A stretch of 47,643 bases of DNA, from contig JAOUNI010000017.1 in the NCBI GenBank assembly GCA_029881035.1, positions 1 through 47,643 on the forward strand, written 5' to 3'. The position numbers and the translations under genes were made by a program. Positions 17,206-25,777 of this stretch are shown one piece after another; within the stretch, counting starts at the first letter, position 1, and each line of letters opens with the position of its first letter. The stretch is from Gammaproteobacteria bacterium (GTDB taxonomy: Bacteria > Pseudomonadota > Gammaproteobacteria > SZUA-229). The notes beneath the pieces were generated by a model, which was not told the DNA's origin, did no database searches, and saw nothing but the letters and a program-made list of their open reading frames with translations.

Positions 17206-18822
17206 TTAATTAACCGATTTCGCTACCATACTTAAGGCCACCGCCTCGGCCACTTCGATGCCATCCACAGCCGCAGACAGAATGCCACCGGCATAACCTG
17301 CACCTTCACCCGCAGGGTAGAGTCCTTTGATGTTGACACTTTGATAGTCAGAATTATTACGTTTGATGCGCATCGGTGATGAGGTGCGCGTCTCCACACC
17401 GGTGAGTACGGCATCATTCATGGCAAAACCTTTTATCTTGCGTTCGAACATAGGCAGGGCTTCGCGGATAGCTTCAATCGCATAATCAGGCAACGCACTG
17501 CTGAGATCAGTCAGATGTACACCCGGTGTGTAGGAAGGCTGTACGCTGCCCAGCTTTGTCGATGGCTGGCCCTTGAGAAAATCACCGACCAGCTGTCCCG
17601 GTGCATCATAATTACTGCCACCCAGTACAAAAGCTTTTGATTCCAGTTCACGTTGCAGCTCAATGCCAGCGAGTGGATTATCATCGGGAAAATCTTCCGG
17701 CGTGATGCCGACCACAATGCCGCTGTTGGCATTGCGTTCGTTGCGCGAGTACTGGCTCATGCCATTGGTGACCACACGGCCTTCTTCGGAAGTCGCGGCC
17801 ACCACCGTGCCACCGGGGCACATACAGAAACTGTAAACACTGCGACCATTTTTGCAGTGGTGCACCAGTTTATAATCAGCCGCACCAAGATCGGCGTGCC
17901 CGGCAAACTGGCCGTAACGGCATTGATCAATAATGGACTGCGGATGTTCGATTCGAAAACCAATCGAAAAAGGTTTCGGCTCGATATAAACGCCGCGTTC
18001 GTATAGCATTTTAAAAGTATCACGAGCACTGTGACCGACGGCAAGAACAATGTGATCACTCTCAATCAGTTCACCACTGGCCAGGGTCACACCATGCACC
18101 TGACCTTCATCGATATTGATATCGGTCACGCGAGTATCAAAACGGAATTCACCGCCAAGACCAATAATTTCTTCGCGGATTTTTTCTACCATGCTAACCA
18201 GACGGAAAGTGCCAACATGCGGTTTGCTGACATAAAGTATTTCCTCCGGCGCGCCTGCTTTAACGAACTCCTGCAACACTTTTACACCGAGATGCCGAGG
18301 GTCTTTAATCTGCGTGTACAACTTGCCATCAGAAAAGGTGCCTGCCCCACCTTCACCAAACTGCACGTTCGACTCAGGATTAAGTTTATGTTCACGCCAC
18401 AGCGCCCAGGTATCTTTGGTGCGTTGACGAACTTCCTGACCACGTTCCAGAATCAATGGATTAAAACCCATCTGTGCCAGTAATAAACCTGCCATAAAAC
18501 CACACGGGCCAGTACCGATAATCACTGGGCGGGTTTGCAGATTAGCAGGTGCGCGGGTGACAAACTTATAGTCCGTATCCGGGGTCAGCTTGATGTGAGT
18601 CTCATCTCTAAAATGATGCAACAACGGTGCTTCATCACTTACTTCAACATCGAGTGAGTAAACTGCCACAATCGCACTGCGCTTACGTGCATCGTAACCA
18701 AGACGGGCAACGGTATAACTACGCAAGACATCTGCCTTGATCTGCAGGCGTTTAAGAATAGCTAGCTTGAGCTCATCCGGTGAATGACCAAGGGGAAGTC
18801 TTATTTCAGTAAGTCGTAACAT
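17206..18822 (-). CDS. NAD(P)/FAD-dependent oxidoreductase, COG2509-type
   Basis: 538 residues. A short N-terminal domain (about 1-90) is followed by a flavin-binding Rossmann fold, PVIIGTGPCGFMAGLLLAQM (about 99-118), then GEGGAGTFSDGKLYTQIKD and a late FAD-contact segment GLYPAGEGAGYAGGILSAAV. This matches the uncharacterised FAD-dependent dehydrogenase family found across bacteria, whose reaction is not established. The protein is cytoplasmic, without a signal peptide. It appears to be transcribed alone: AT-rich sequence lies upstream and the permease relic is at its 3' end. Confidence 0.88.
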   Translation of the reverse strand: MLRLTEIRLPLGHSPDELKLAILKRLQIKADVLRSYTVARLGYDARKRSAIVAVYSLDVEVSDEAPLLHHFRDETHIKLTPDTDYKFVTRAPANLQTRPVIIGTGPCGFMAGLLLAQMGFNPLILERGQEVRQRTKDTWALWREHKLNPESNVQFGEGGAGTFSDGKLYTQIKDPRHLGVKVLQEFVKAGAPEEILYVSKPHVGTFRLVSMVEKIREEIIGLGGEFRFDTRVTDINIDEGQVHGVTLASGELIESDHIVLAVGHSARDTFKMLYERGVYIEPKPFSIGFRIEHPQSIIDQCRYGQFAGHADLGAADYKLVHHCKNGRSVYSFCMCPGGTVVAATSEEGRVVTNGMSQYSRNERNANSGIVVGITPEDFPDDNPLAGIELQRELESKAFVLGGSNYDAPGQLVGDFLKGQPSTKLGSVQPSYTPGVHLTDLSSALPDYAIEAIREALPMFERKIKGFAMNDAVLTGVETRTSSPMRIKRNNSDYQSVNIKGLYPAGEGAGYAGGILSAAVDGIEVAEAVALSMVAKSVN

Positions 18823-19113
18823 CGAAGATTCTACAGTTATGCGTGAATATGGGAAGCGTGTAATCTTACTCTTTTGAAAAAGACATGTCTCATCGTAATT
18901 CGAAATGTATTTTCTGATAAAAAAATCTTAACACTGAGCACAGAAACTGTGCACAGAGAAGAAAGTATGTGTATATAATAATATGGCTAATTAATTTAGC
19001 CGCACTAACCAAAGCTACGATACCTGGAACTAAAAATTTTCTGCAGTTTTATAATTTTCGATAGTAACCATGCTTTAATGTATAACATTTTTTCATCGAT
19101 CATTTAGATCTGG
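18823..19113. other. AT-rich intergenic region
   Basis: 291 bases between the FAD-protein start and the DUF4124 stop. It is AT-rich, has a six-base-pair hairpin (GGCTAA/TTAGCC near 18984) without a clear T-run, and a TGTGCACA palindrome near 18951. The upstream part should carry the FAD-gene promoter. No gene, RNA or repeat was recognised. Confidence 0.4.
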
Positions 19114-19560
19114 TTATTTACAACTTTTGTCATAAGCTTTTCTTTGCGCATCAATTGATCTTTGGATGGCATCACCCTGTGCGGCCGTATAACCGGAATT
19201 CAGCTTTTTTTTCATTTGCCTGATTTGTTTAATATACCCTTCACATTGTTTACTGGGTCTTTCCCTTTCTATAACAGTTATTTTATTTCTTACTCTAGGC
19301 TCAGGAAAATCAACATCCTGAATTTCTTTAAGTCGCTCAGAAGAAACTTCATCAATTGGCGCAACTATAATATCCAGGTCTTGCCTGGTTTCATCCAGAC
19401 ACGGAGTATCGATATAACTAATATTGTTATCCTCGTCCGCACATTTGTACATATGCGCGACCGCAGAATCAAGATAAAAAATTGAATACAATGTTATAAG
19501 AACGAAAAACAACATCAAAACCGATAACTTTTTATTCGTATATGTGTTTTTAAAAATCAT
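19114..19560 (-). CDS. DUF4124-like secreted protein
   Basis: About 148 residues. An N-terminal hydrophobic stretch (LSVLMLFFVLITLYSIFYL) is followed by AVAHMYKCADEDNNISYIDTP with a cysteine next, the compact DUF4124 pattern of a Cys, an aromatic and a final Pro-Cys. The C-terminal half is charged and probably coiled-coil (IKQIRQMKKKLNSGY). It should be exported or anchored by its uncleaved signal. DUF4124 proteins are common in gammaproteobacteria and have no known function. The ATG at 19560 is preferred since AGGGAAG lies just before it; the ATG at 19581 would add seven residues. The gene is flanked by AT-rich spacers and seems isolated. Confidence 0.75.
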   Translation of the reverse strand: MIFKNTYTNKKLSVLMLFFVLITLYSIFYLDSAVAHMYKCADEDNNISYIDTPCLDETRQDLDIIVAPIDEVSSERLKEIQDVDFPEPRVRNKITVIERERPSKQCEGYIKQIRQMKKKLNSGYTAAQGDAIQRSIDAQRKAYDKSCK

Positions 19561-19829
19561 AATCTTCCCTATTAATTTCATTAGTCAAACACCAGACACA
19601 GTACAATCAATGACGATTACACTTCCTTAATATTAAAATATTCGTTTAGCCAAATCATGAGAATAATTCAATAATAAACCGATACTAATAACATCTACCG
19701 TGAAAAGTATAATCTTACATAATTACATTTCCACGACTTAAGTCATGAATTTTATTCAAACCTGAACAGATTCTACGTTAAACATTAATATTGTAGGCGT
19801 ATGCAGCCAAAAAATGAACAGTTATTTCA

Positions 19830-20438
19830 CTACACCTCTTCAGACAACCGAACCGGCGTCACCATCTCTGGGTATTTTGCATGCACATCTTTGTAATATT
19901 CACGAATACGAACCATATCTTTTTTAACATCACCTGTAGGAAGCAATACCAGACCAAGATTGACTTCCTTATTTTTGAAATCGACATAACCACAAACAAT
20001 AGGCACATTTGCCTGAAGAGCAATCTGATAAAAGCCTGAGCGCCAGTGCGGCATTTTCTTTCGTGTACCGCTGGGAGCTAGTAGAATCACCTGTCGATTT
20101 GATTGCGTGAGCGAATTAACCATTTGCCCGACAACACCATGAGGATGCTGACGATCAATAGCAATACCACCCAGTGCACGCAACAACACTCCAATTGGCC
20201 AGATAAAAATGGTGTCCTTTGCTAGCCAGCGTGCTTTTAACCTAAAAATAAAAATAGTAGCCAAACCAAGAAAAAAATCCCAATTGCTGGTATGTGGTGC
20301 ACCAATGAGAACAAACTTTTTATCCGGTGGTAATTGACCAGTTACGTTCCAACCAGTGATAGCCATAAAGGCACGACCAATCCAGTATTTAAACAGACCG
20401 GAAGCAGGTGCATTATGCGTTATTTTTGTACCAACCAT
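19830..20438 (-). CDS. Lysophospholipid acyltransferase (PlsC-like) family protein
   Basis: 202 residues. The acyltransferase block I motif HTSNWD (HX4D, about residue 50-55) is intact, followed by block II-like LLRALGGIAIDR and block III-like APSGTRKKMPHWRSGFY. The third motif normally reads EGTR; here the Glu is Ser. The protein would acylate a glycerolipid at the inner membrane. It lies 15 bases downstream of ycaO in the same direction. Its substrate (lysophosphatidate or another lipid) cannot be deduced. The spacer 3' to it (19582-19829, upstream of the DUF4124 gene) is AT-rich with nothing recognisable. Confidence 0.87.
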   Translation of the reverse strand: MVGTKITHNAPASGLFKYWIGRAFMAITGWNVTGQLPPDKKFVLIGAPHTSNWDFFLGLATIFIFRLKARWLAKDTIFIWPIGVLLRALGGIAIDRQHPHGVVGQMVNSLTQSNRQVILLAPSGTRKKMPHWRSGFYQIALQANVPIVCGYVDFKNKEVNLGLVLLPTGDVKKDMVRIREYYKDVHAKYPEMVTPVRLSEEV

Positions 20439-20453
20439 CCTAAATCGAAACCC

Positions 20454-22208
20454 TTAATTACTCTGCCAGTTATCCTGCTTAAATTTATGCAGCTTAGCAT
20501 AACCCTGTAATAATTTATTGTGAGTAACAAATCCTTCCAGTGATAATCCAGGACTATGCAAACCGTGGAAGTTTTCTATTCCTTCGATGAGTTTGATACC
20601 CGTTTTCAGATTTTCCATACCGAACATTTTAGCCAGACTATCAGCGTAATCTTCATAGTCACGTGATTCATCCAGCTTGATCTCTAGCAATGCCTGCATA
20701 CAGAGATATTCCAGTGAACGCGCTTCATCGAGTTGATCGATTTGCAAACTCCAGTCTACCCATTCTGCAGCCTGTTCATTATCACCTATAGCCAGACACA
20801 ACATGGCTTTTAATTCACCAATGCGAAGGCTAGCCCATGCCGTGCCCACATCCGGTGCAATACCAATAAATTCCGCAACACGTTGAAGGTCGTTATAACC
20901 ACCTTCTTCCAGTCGCTCAAGGATATCCTGCCATTTTTTTTCATCGAGATTTTTTAAAGACAGAATATCTTTACGAAACAATGCACCTTCATTGTTGTTA
21001 TTCCAGATAAGATCATCAACCGGATAAATATCTGATATACCCGGCACGATAATGCGGCAGGCATAAACATTAAGGTGTTCATAATCACAAATATAAATAT
21101 CATTACCCATGTCGTGAATAATTTTAGTTAGATAGGCAAATTCATCATGGGTATTAGCATCATGATCCCAGTCATAAAACTCATAATCAGGTTTATCCTT
21201 GAAAAAGTCGTAAGAGATCAGACCACTGGAATCAATGAAGTGCGTTTCAAGATTATGGTGATCAGCGACTTCATCGAGATCAAAGCTCGGTGGTAGAAAG
21301 CCATCAAGCTGATCAAGTCCGCGGCCTTGCAACAATTCTGTGACAGTACGTTCTAGCGCAACCTCAAAACAGGGGTGCGCGCCAAATGAAGCAAATACGG
21401 AACCATTACGGGGGTTAATCAGCGTCACACTCATGACAGGGTAAGTACCACCGAGTGAAGCATCCGCAATACGCAAATGATAACCGTGACTTCCAAGCCT
21501 GGAAATTGCTTCAACAATCTTTGGAAATCGATTTAGAACTTCCTGCGGCACTTCAGGCAGGCAAATACCCTCTGCGATAATTTTATTTTTAACGTAACGT
21601 TCAAAGACTTCAGACACCCCCTGAACTCTGGCTTCGTAACGAGTATTACCCGCTGACATACCGTTACTAACATATATATTGCCAATCACATTAACCGGAA
21701 ACCAGCATAATTCACTATCTCGTTGGCGTTCGTATGGCAGCGCGCAAATGCCACGCTCACCCGTACCTGAGTTCATATCATAAAGCTGATGAGGTTTAAG
21801 CTCTCCTTCTGGATCGTAATAATCCCATAATTCCTCATTTAACAAACCTTCAGGCATGGTATTTTCATCTTCAACATTGAACCAACGTTCATCAGGGTAA
21901 TGCACAAACTTACCTTTGGAAAATTCCTCGCCTAAATAAAAATCCGCAAAAAAGTAATTGCAGCTAAGACGTTCAAAATATTCTCCGAGAGCACTGGCAA
22001 GACACGCTTTACGTGTTGCACCTTTGCCATTAGCAAACATCAGACCACAGTCCTTATCACGGATATGCACCGAAAAAACATTTGGCACTGGATTCAACCA
22101 GGAAGCTTCTTCAATATTGATGCCGAGATTCTCAAGCTTGGCAAGCATGGTTTCGATGCTAGACTCAAGATCACGATCTTTACCCTTGATATAAGTTTTA
22201 TCTGTCAT
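20454..22208 (-). CDS. ycaO: YcaO-domain protein, RimO accessory type
   Basis: 584 residues, close to the 586 of E. coli YcaO and colinear with it. The ATP-binding YcaO core includes GKGATRKACLASALGEYFER (about 80-99), GNTRYEARVQGVSEVFERYV and RTVTELLQGRG. A C-terminal helical region follows, with EARSLEYLCMQALLEIKLDE. E. coli YcaO potentiates RimO-dependent beta-methylthiolation of ribosomal protein S12. No azoline precursor peptide or cyclodehydratase partner gene is nearby, favouring this housekeeping role over natural-product synthesis. rimO is not in the window. It is followed by the acyltransferase gene. Confidence 0.93.
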   Translation of the reverse strand: MTDKTYIKGKDRDLESSIETMLAKLENLGINIEEASWLNPVPNVFSVHIRDKDCGLMFANGKGATRKACLASALGEYFERLSCNYFFADFYLGEEFSKGKFVHYPDERWFNVEDENTMPEGLLNEELWDYYDPEGELKPHQLYDMNSGTGERGICALPYERQRDSELCWFPVNVIGNIYVSNGMSAGNTRYEARVQGVSEVFERYVKNKIIAEGICLPEVPQEVLNRFPKIVEAISRLGSHGYHLRIADASLGGTYPVMSVTLINPRNGSVFASFGAHPCFEVALERTVTELLQGRGLDQLDGFLPPSFDLDEVADHHNLETHFIDSSGLISYDFFKDKPDYEFYDWDHDANTHDEFAYLTKIIHDMGNDIYICDYEHLNVYACRIIVPGISDIYPVDDLIWNNNNEGALFRKDILSLKNLDEKKWQDILERLEEGGYNDLQRVAEFIGIAPDVGTAWASLRIGELKAMLCLAIGDNEQAAEWVDWSLQIDQLDEARSLEYLCMQALLEIKLDESRDYEDYADSLAKMFGMENLKTGIKLIEGIENFHGLHSPGLSLEGFVTHNKLLQGYAKLHKFKQDNWQSN

Positions 22209-22312
22209 TAATACACCTGGTTTAAAAACATATTTAATATCAAATTAAAATCAAGCTAAATGAGACTACAAGTGTAAAAAAAAACGAATAACGGTTAACG
22301 CGTTGAATTGAA

Positions 22313-23773
22313 TTACTTATAAACATACACCTGGTTTCTACCACTTTCCTTGGCCATATAGAGGGCCTTATCGGCGTTTTTAATCGCATCCTGTACTGAA
22401 TCAGAAGGCTTTGGCATTGCGGTAAGCAGCCCTGCACTCACGGTCAGGTAATCACCTATCATCGATGACTTGTGCTGAATTTCCTTATTCTTCAATGCTA
22501 CCTGAAACTGCTGCAGGATCAGTTCCGCCTGTTTAACACTGATATCGGACATGATGATAATAAATTCTTCACCACCATACCGTGCAACCGTATCTCCTGC
22601 ACGTTTGAATATCGTCGCCATTGTATCCGCCACAGCCTTCAGGCATTCGTCGCCAGCCTGATGCCCATATTGGTCATTATAATTTTTAAAATAATCAATA
22701 TCGATGATCGCGATATTGATCGGATTCCCTGTGCGCTGACACCGGCTCCACTCCATTTCAAGCCGATGGTCAATATAACGACGATTATACAAACCCGTCA
22801 AACTATCAGTGGTCGCCAGAAGTTCCAGCTTGTCATTCAAGCTCCTAATTTCATCATTGCTTTTTCTCAGCTGGGTTTCAGCCAGACTACGTCTGTGATC
22901 ACGACTGACTAATACCGATCTCATGTAGAGAGCAATAACAACAACCAAAAAATAGACAACCAGATACTCACTGAAAGTTTTCTTCCTGTATTCAGCCAGT
23001 AACCCGGGCTGATGAAGATCGATGACACTCCAGACGGTATCGTCAATTTTAGCCGAAGACATTATTCTAGATAACTCTTCGCCGGTAAGCCTGTAATCCA
23101 GACGATCAGAGATAACATCTCTACCACCCTTCGAGTTTATTTCTATCAGGTTCTGCATTCCCTCATTGACCAGCAGTAACTCATGCCTGGTTGGCTGGAT
23201 GAGCTCTAGTAAATCAGATAGCTCATTTAGGTTAAAGCTAACAAAAAACAACTTGCCTTCCCTGTCATCGGGTAGCTGAGTCAGAACATCATAATGGTAA
23301 GTGTCGTTATTGGGGTGCACCCGCACTTGCTGACGATTAGCACCAATAAAATGTTTTATGTCAGCAAGACAAAGTTCGCCCACCTTACCTTCAAAATCAC
23401 CGATGATGAGATCACCTGAAGCGGTGACAATATTCGATGCAAAAAAATCAGGGACACTTCTAGCTATCCGTTGATTCAATTCATCATGCAACCCCACTTC
23501 ATCGGGGTGAAGAGACAAATCCAGGATCAAAGAGCGGTTATCATCCGCAAAATAACCAACTGCGCGGCGTTTATTATCAATGATCTCTTTAATTTCGGCG
23601 GCGGCAACTTGCACTGCCTTTTTAGCGGATTGCTGGTGCGCCTGAAAAAAGTCGTTATATCGATCATTAGCCAGCCAGTACAGAAAGGCCGCAAAACCAA
23701 CTAGGGCAATGAACGTATATATGTTCACAGATTTTTTGATCGACAGATCAGAAACCGGGTTTACTTCATTCAT
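22313..23773 (-). CDS. Membrane diguanylate cyclase (GGDEF) with periplasmic sensor region
   Basis: 486 residues. A transmembrane helix (about 18-35), a roughly 230-residue periplasmic region and a second helix (about 268-285) are followed by a short coiled coil and the GGDEF domain (about 320-486). The active-site loop is RYGGEEF (around 397-403), and five residues before it lies RAGD, an RxxD inhibitory I-site. An active cyclase under product feedback is expected, making c-di-GMP from two GTP. The periplasmic part resembles a Cache-like sensor in layout, but no ligand can be named. An AGG element about 10 bases before the ATG supports the start. It has no obvious operon partner. Confidence 0.92.
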   Translation of the reverse strand: MNEVNPVSDLSIKKSVNIYTFIALVGFAAFLYWLANDRYNDFFQAHQQSAKKAVQVAAAEIKEIIDNKRRAVGYFADDNRSLILDLSLHPDEVGLHDELNQRIARSVPDFFASNIVTASGDLIIGDFEGKVGELCLADIKHFIGANRQQVRVHPNNDTYHYDVLTQLPDDREGKLFFVSFNLNELSDLLELIQPTRHELLLVNEGMQNLIEINSKGGRDVISDRLDYRLTGEELSRIMSSAKIDDTVWSVIDLHQPGLLAEYRKKTFSEYLVVYFLVVVIALYMRSVLVSRDHRRSLAETQLRKSNDEIRSLNDKLELLATTDSLTGLYNRRYIDHRLEMEWSRCQRTGNPINIAIIDIDYFKNYNDQYGHQAGDECLKAVADTMATIFKRAGDTVARYGGEEFIIIMSDISVKQAELILQQFQVALKNKEIQHKSSMIGDYLTVSAGLLTAMPKPSDSVQDAIKNADKALYMAKESGRNQVYVYK

Positions 23774-23848
23774 TATACTAGCCTGAGTTTGTTGCCACAG
23801 CTGGCTCGCGCTGAAAGTGCGTAGTTTATACGAGCGATACGAATAAAA

Positions 23849-24058
23849 TCACTTTACCCTGACAGACTGATCATTAAAATCGACAACTTGATCTTTTCTA
23901 ATTTTACAGCGCTTACGAAGCTCGATATTACCGTCGACTTTTACCTGGCCTTCGGCAATAACCGCTTTGGCACGCCCTCCACTTTCGCAGAAACCGGTCG
24001 TTTTCAGCAAATCACACAGCTCGATAAAATCATGGCCTTCAAGTTCAAATATTTCCAT
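23849..24058 (-). CDS. S4-domain RNA-binding protein (YbcJ-like)
   Basis: 69 residues consisting almost only of an S4 RNA-binding fold: FIELCDLLKTTGFCESGGRA, then KAVIAEGQVKVDGNIELRKR and a basic end. It is the length of E. coli YbcJ (70), a small RNA-binding protein of unknown target. It lies 8 bases downstream of the methylthioinosine phosphorylase gene in the same direction and is probably cotranscribed with it. Confidence 0.88.
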   Translation of the reverse strand: MEIFELEGHDFIELCDLLKTTGFCESGGRAKAVIAEGQVKVDGNIELRKRCKIRKDQVVDFNDQSVRVK

Positions 24059-24066
24059 GGTTGTCT

Positions 24067-24828
24067 CTATAATTTTGAAAGTGCGGGCAAGGCACCAATT
24101 AATAACTGCCGCACCGATGCCATACCAGAGCGCATATGTTGCTCGATAACATCCATGGTAATAATATCCCCATCACCTTTGCCCGCCGCCCAGTTAACCA
24201 CCAGTGCACAGCAGGCATATTCAATATCCAGTTCACGCGCCAATGAGGCTTCCGGCATACCCGTCATACCAACGATATCGCAACCATCTCTTTCCATACG
24301 CGCGATTTCTGCGACAGTCTCGAGCCTAGGCCCCTGTGTTGCACCGTAAACGGCACTACTTTCGAAAGCGCTGCCTTGCTCAGTAGCAGCAGCCTGTAAG
24401 ATACGGCGGATGCTATCACTATATGGCAGTGATAAATCAACGTGCATGACACTATTTGCATTATCGTCTGAATAAGTGTGTTGTCGTGAATAGGTATAAT
24501 CAATAATCTGATCAGGGAAAACTATTTTTTCTGGTGGCATATTTTTAGTTATGCCACCAACGGCATTGACAGCAACAATATGGCTGACGCCCTGCTCTTT
24601 GAGCGCCCATAAATTTGCACGGTAATTAATATTGTGCGGTGCTATGTTATGCCTCTCACCATGACGGGGAAGAAAAATCAGTTCATGCCCATCAATAGCA
24701 CCGAACATCAAAACACTGGACGTCTCACCATAGGGCGTTGTTATTTTTTTACTGCGTAAATTCTGCAACGCAGAAAATTCATCCAGCCCAGTACCACCAA
24801 TAATTGCAATGCGCGTCATATTATTCAT
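24067..24828 (-). CDS. S-methyl-5'-thioinosine phosphorylase (MTAP/PNP family)
   Basis: 253 residues. Family motifs are IGGTGLDEF (about 10-18), the phosphate-binding LPRHGERHNIAPHNINYRAN, VNAVGGI and the base-binding MTGMPEASLARE. Members cleave methylthioadenosine or, as in Pseudomonas PA3004, methylthioinosine, to release a purine and methylthioribose-1-phosphate. The inosine-type assignment rests on overall resemblance to PA3004 and on the upstream hypoxanthine phosphoribosyltransferase, which would use the hypoxanthine released. It starts 8 bases inside the upstream gene, or at a second ATG (24819) without overlap. Confidence 0.85.
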   Translation of the reverse strand: MNNMTRIAIIGGTGLDEFSALQNLRSKKITTPYGETSSVLMFGAIDGHELIFLPRHGERHNIAPHNINYRANLWALKEQGVSHIVAVNAVGGITKNMPPEKIVFPDQIIDYTYSRQHTYSDDNANSVMHVDLSLPYSDSIRRILQAAATEQGSAFESSAVYGATQGPRLETVAEIARMERDGCDIVGMTGMPEASLARELDIEYACCALVVNWAAGKGDGDIITMDVIEQHMRSGMASVRQLLIGALPALSKL

Positions 24829-25372
24829 TCAACGCATATATGCCATTGAGATAGCGAAGTTGTGACTGGTAATCCATACCAAAACCAAACACATATTTAT
24901 CTTCAACTTCAAGACCCACATAATCGCTTTCGAAATCTGCAACACAACGCCGATGTTTTTTCTGAACCAGTACCGCAGTCAATACCTGCTTTGCACCCTG
25001 TTCACGACAATATTCGACAATTGCTTTCAATGTTATACCTTCATCAAGAATGTCATCAAGAATCAACACGGTGCGGTTTTTTAGATCATGACTAGGATAA
25101 GCCAACCAGTTAAGGGTCGTGCCAGTGGTTTGATTTCTATAACGTGTAGCATGAATATAATCAACTTGCGGAAAACAGTTTAACCGTGTCATTAAATACC
25201 CGGTAAAAACCAGGCCACCATTCATGACGCACAATAATAGCGGCTGCGCGTCTTTTAATCGTTCATTAATCTGTGCTGCCATAGTATCTATCGCCTGAGC
25301 AATCTGCTCATCGTTATAGATTAAACTGGCTCTAGATAAAACTGTTTTAAGATCTTCAATGGAATGGGACAT
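24821..25372 (-). CDS. hpt: Hypoxanthine-guanine phosphoribosyltransferase
   Basis: 183 residues of the type I phosphoribosyltransferase fold. The PRPP-binding loop is VLILDDILDEGITLK, preceded by LLCVMNGGLVFTGYLMTRL and followed by KYVFGFGMDYQ, the hypoxanthine-guanine pattern. It converts hypoxanthine or guanine with PRPP to IMP or GMP in purine salvage. It overlaps the methylthioinosine phosphorylase gene, so the two form a salvage unit that recovers purine left over from polyamine synthesis. Confidence 0.9.
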   Translation of the reverse strand: MSHSIEDLKTVLSRASLIYNDEQIAQAIDTMAAQINERLKDAQPLLLCVMNGGLVFTGYLMTRLNCFPQVDYIHATRYRNQTTGTTLNWLAYPSHDLKNRTVLILDDILDEGITLKAIVEYCREQGAKQVLTAVLVQKKHRRCVADFESDYVGLEVEDKYVFGFGMDYQSQLRYLNGIYALNE

Positions 25373-25408
25373 TTAAACAAATATTATTGATACAGTGAGG
25401 AATAAAAA

Positions 25409-25777
25409 TTAATAAGTAAAAGTAACAGTATCGTCATCCATGGCTTCGCCAACTACATAAGCAGCACCTACACTTTCATCGATTTCCGCAATAAGTGTCT
25501 CCGCCCATATTTCAATAGTCGGCGCACAGACCTTAAAAACCACACCGGCCTTATGGGCCTCTTTGATCACATCATAAATGGTCCGGTGTGTATCATGGTT
25601 AATTTCCAGCATCTCAGCATGTCCTTCAGTAGCCAGCTTGCCGGAATGGCCGGTAATCACAATTTCGACATCATGAGACATGGCGGCTGCAACGGTCGCC
25701 TGAAACAAAGGCGCTCCTATTTCTTCAGGATTATCTGGATCGGCGTTAGCCAGAATGATTAATAGTTTTTTACTCAT
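25409..25777 (-). CDS. DsrE-family protein
   Basis: 122 residues with the DsrE/TusD-like fold: KLLIILANADPDNPEE at the N-terminus, AAAMSHDVEIVITGHSGKLA in the middle and VVFKVCAPTIEIW late. Some DsrE proteins carry sulfur on a cysteine; here the single Cys lies in KVCAPT. Without tusBCE-like partners a sulfur-relay role cannot be claimed. The gene overlaps the upstream MscS gene as ATGA and ends 36 bases before hpt. Confidence 0.82.
   Translation of the reverse strand: MSKKLLIILANADPDNPEEIGAPLFQATVAAAMSHDVEIVITGHSGKLATEGHAEMLEINHDTHRTIYDVIKEAHKAGVVFKVCAPTIEIWAETLIAEIDESVGAAYVVGEAMDDDTVTFTY

Noticed and set aside
20454-22208. YcaO as part of a thiazole/oxazole-modified peptide cluster
   Set aside because: The protein matches E. 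coli YcaO over its length, and no precursor, E1-like or dehydrogenase partner lies nearby.
23888-24349. 153-codon plus-strand frame opposite the S4 and phosphorylase genes
   Set aside because: Overlaps two well-supported genes on the other strand and lacks any family feature.
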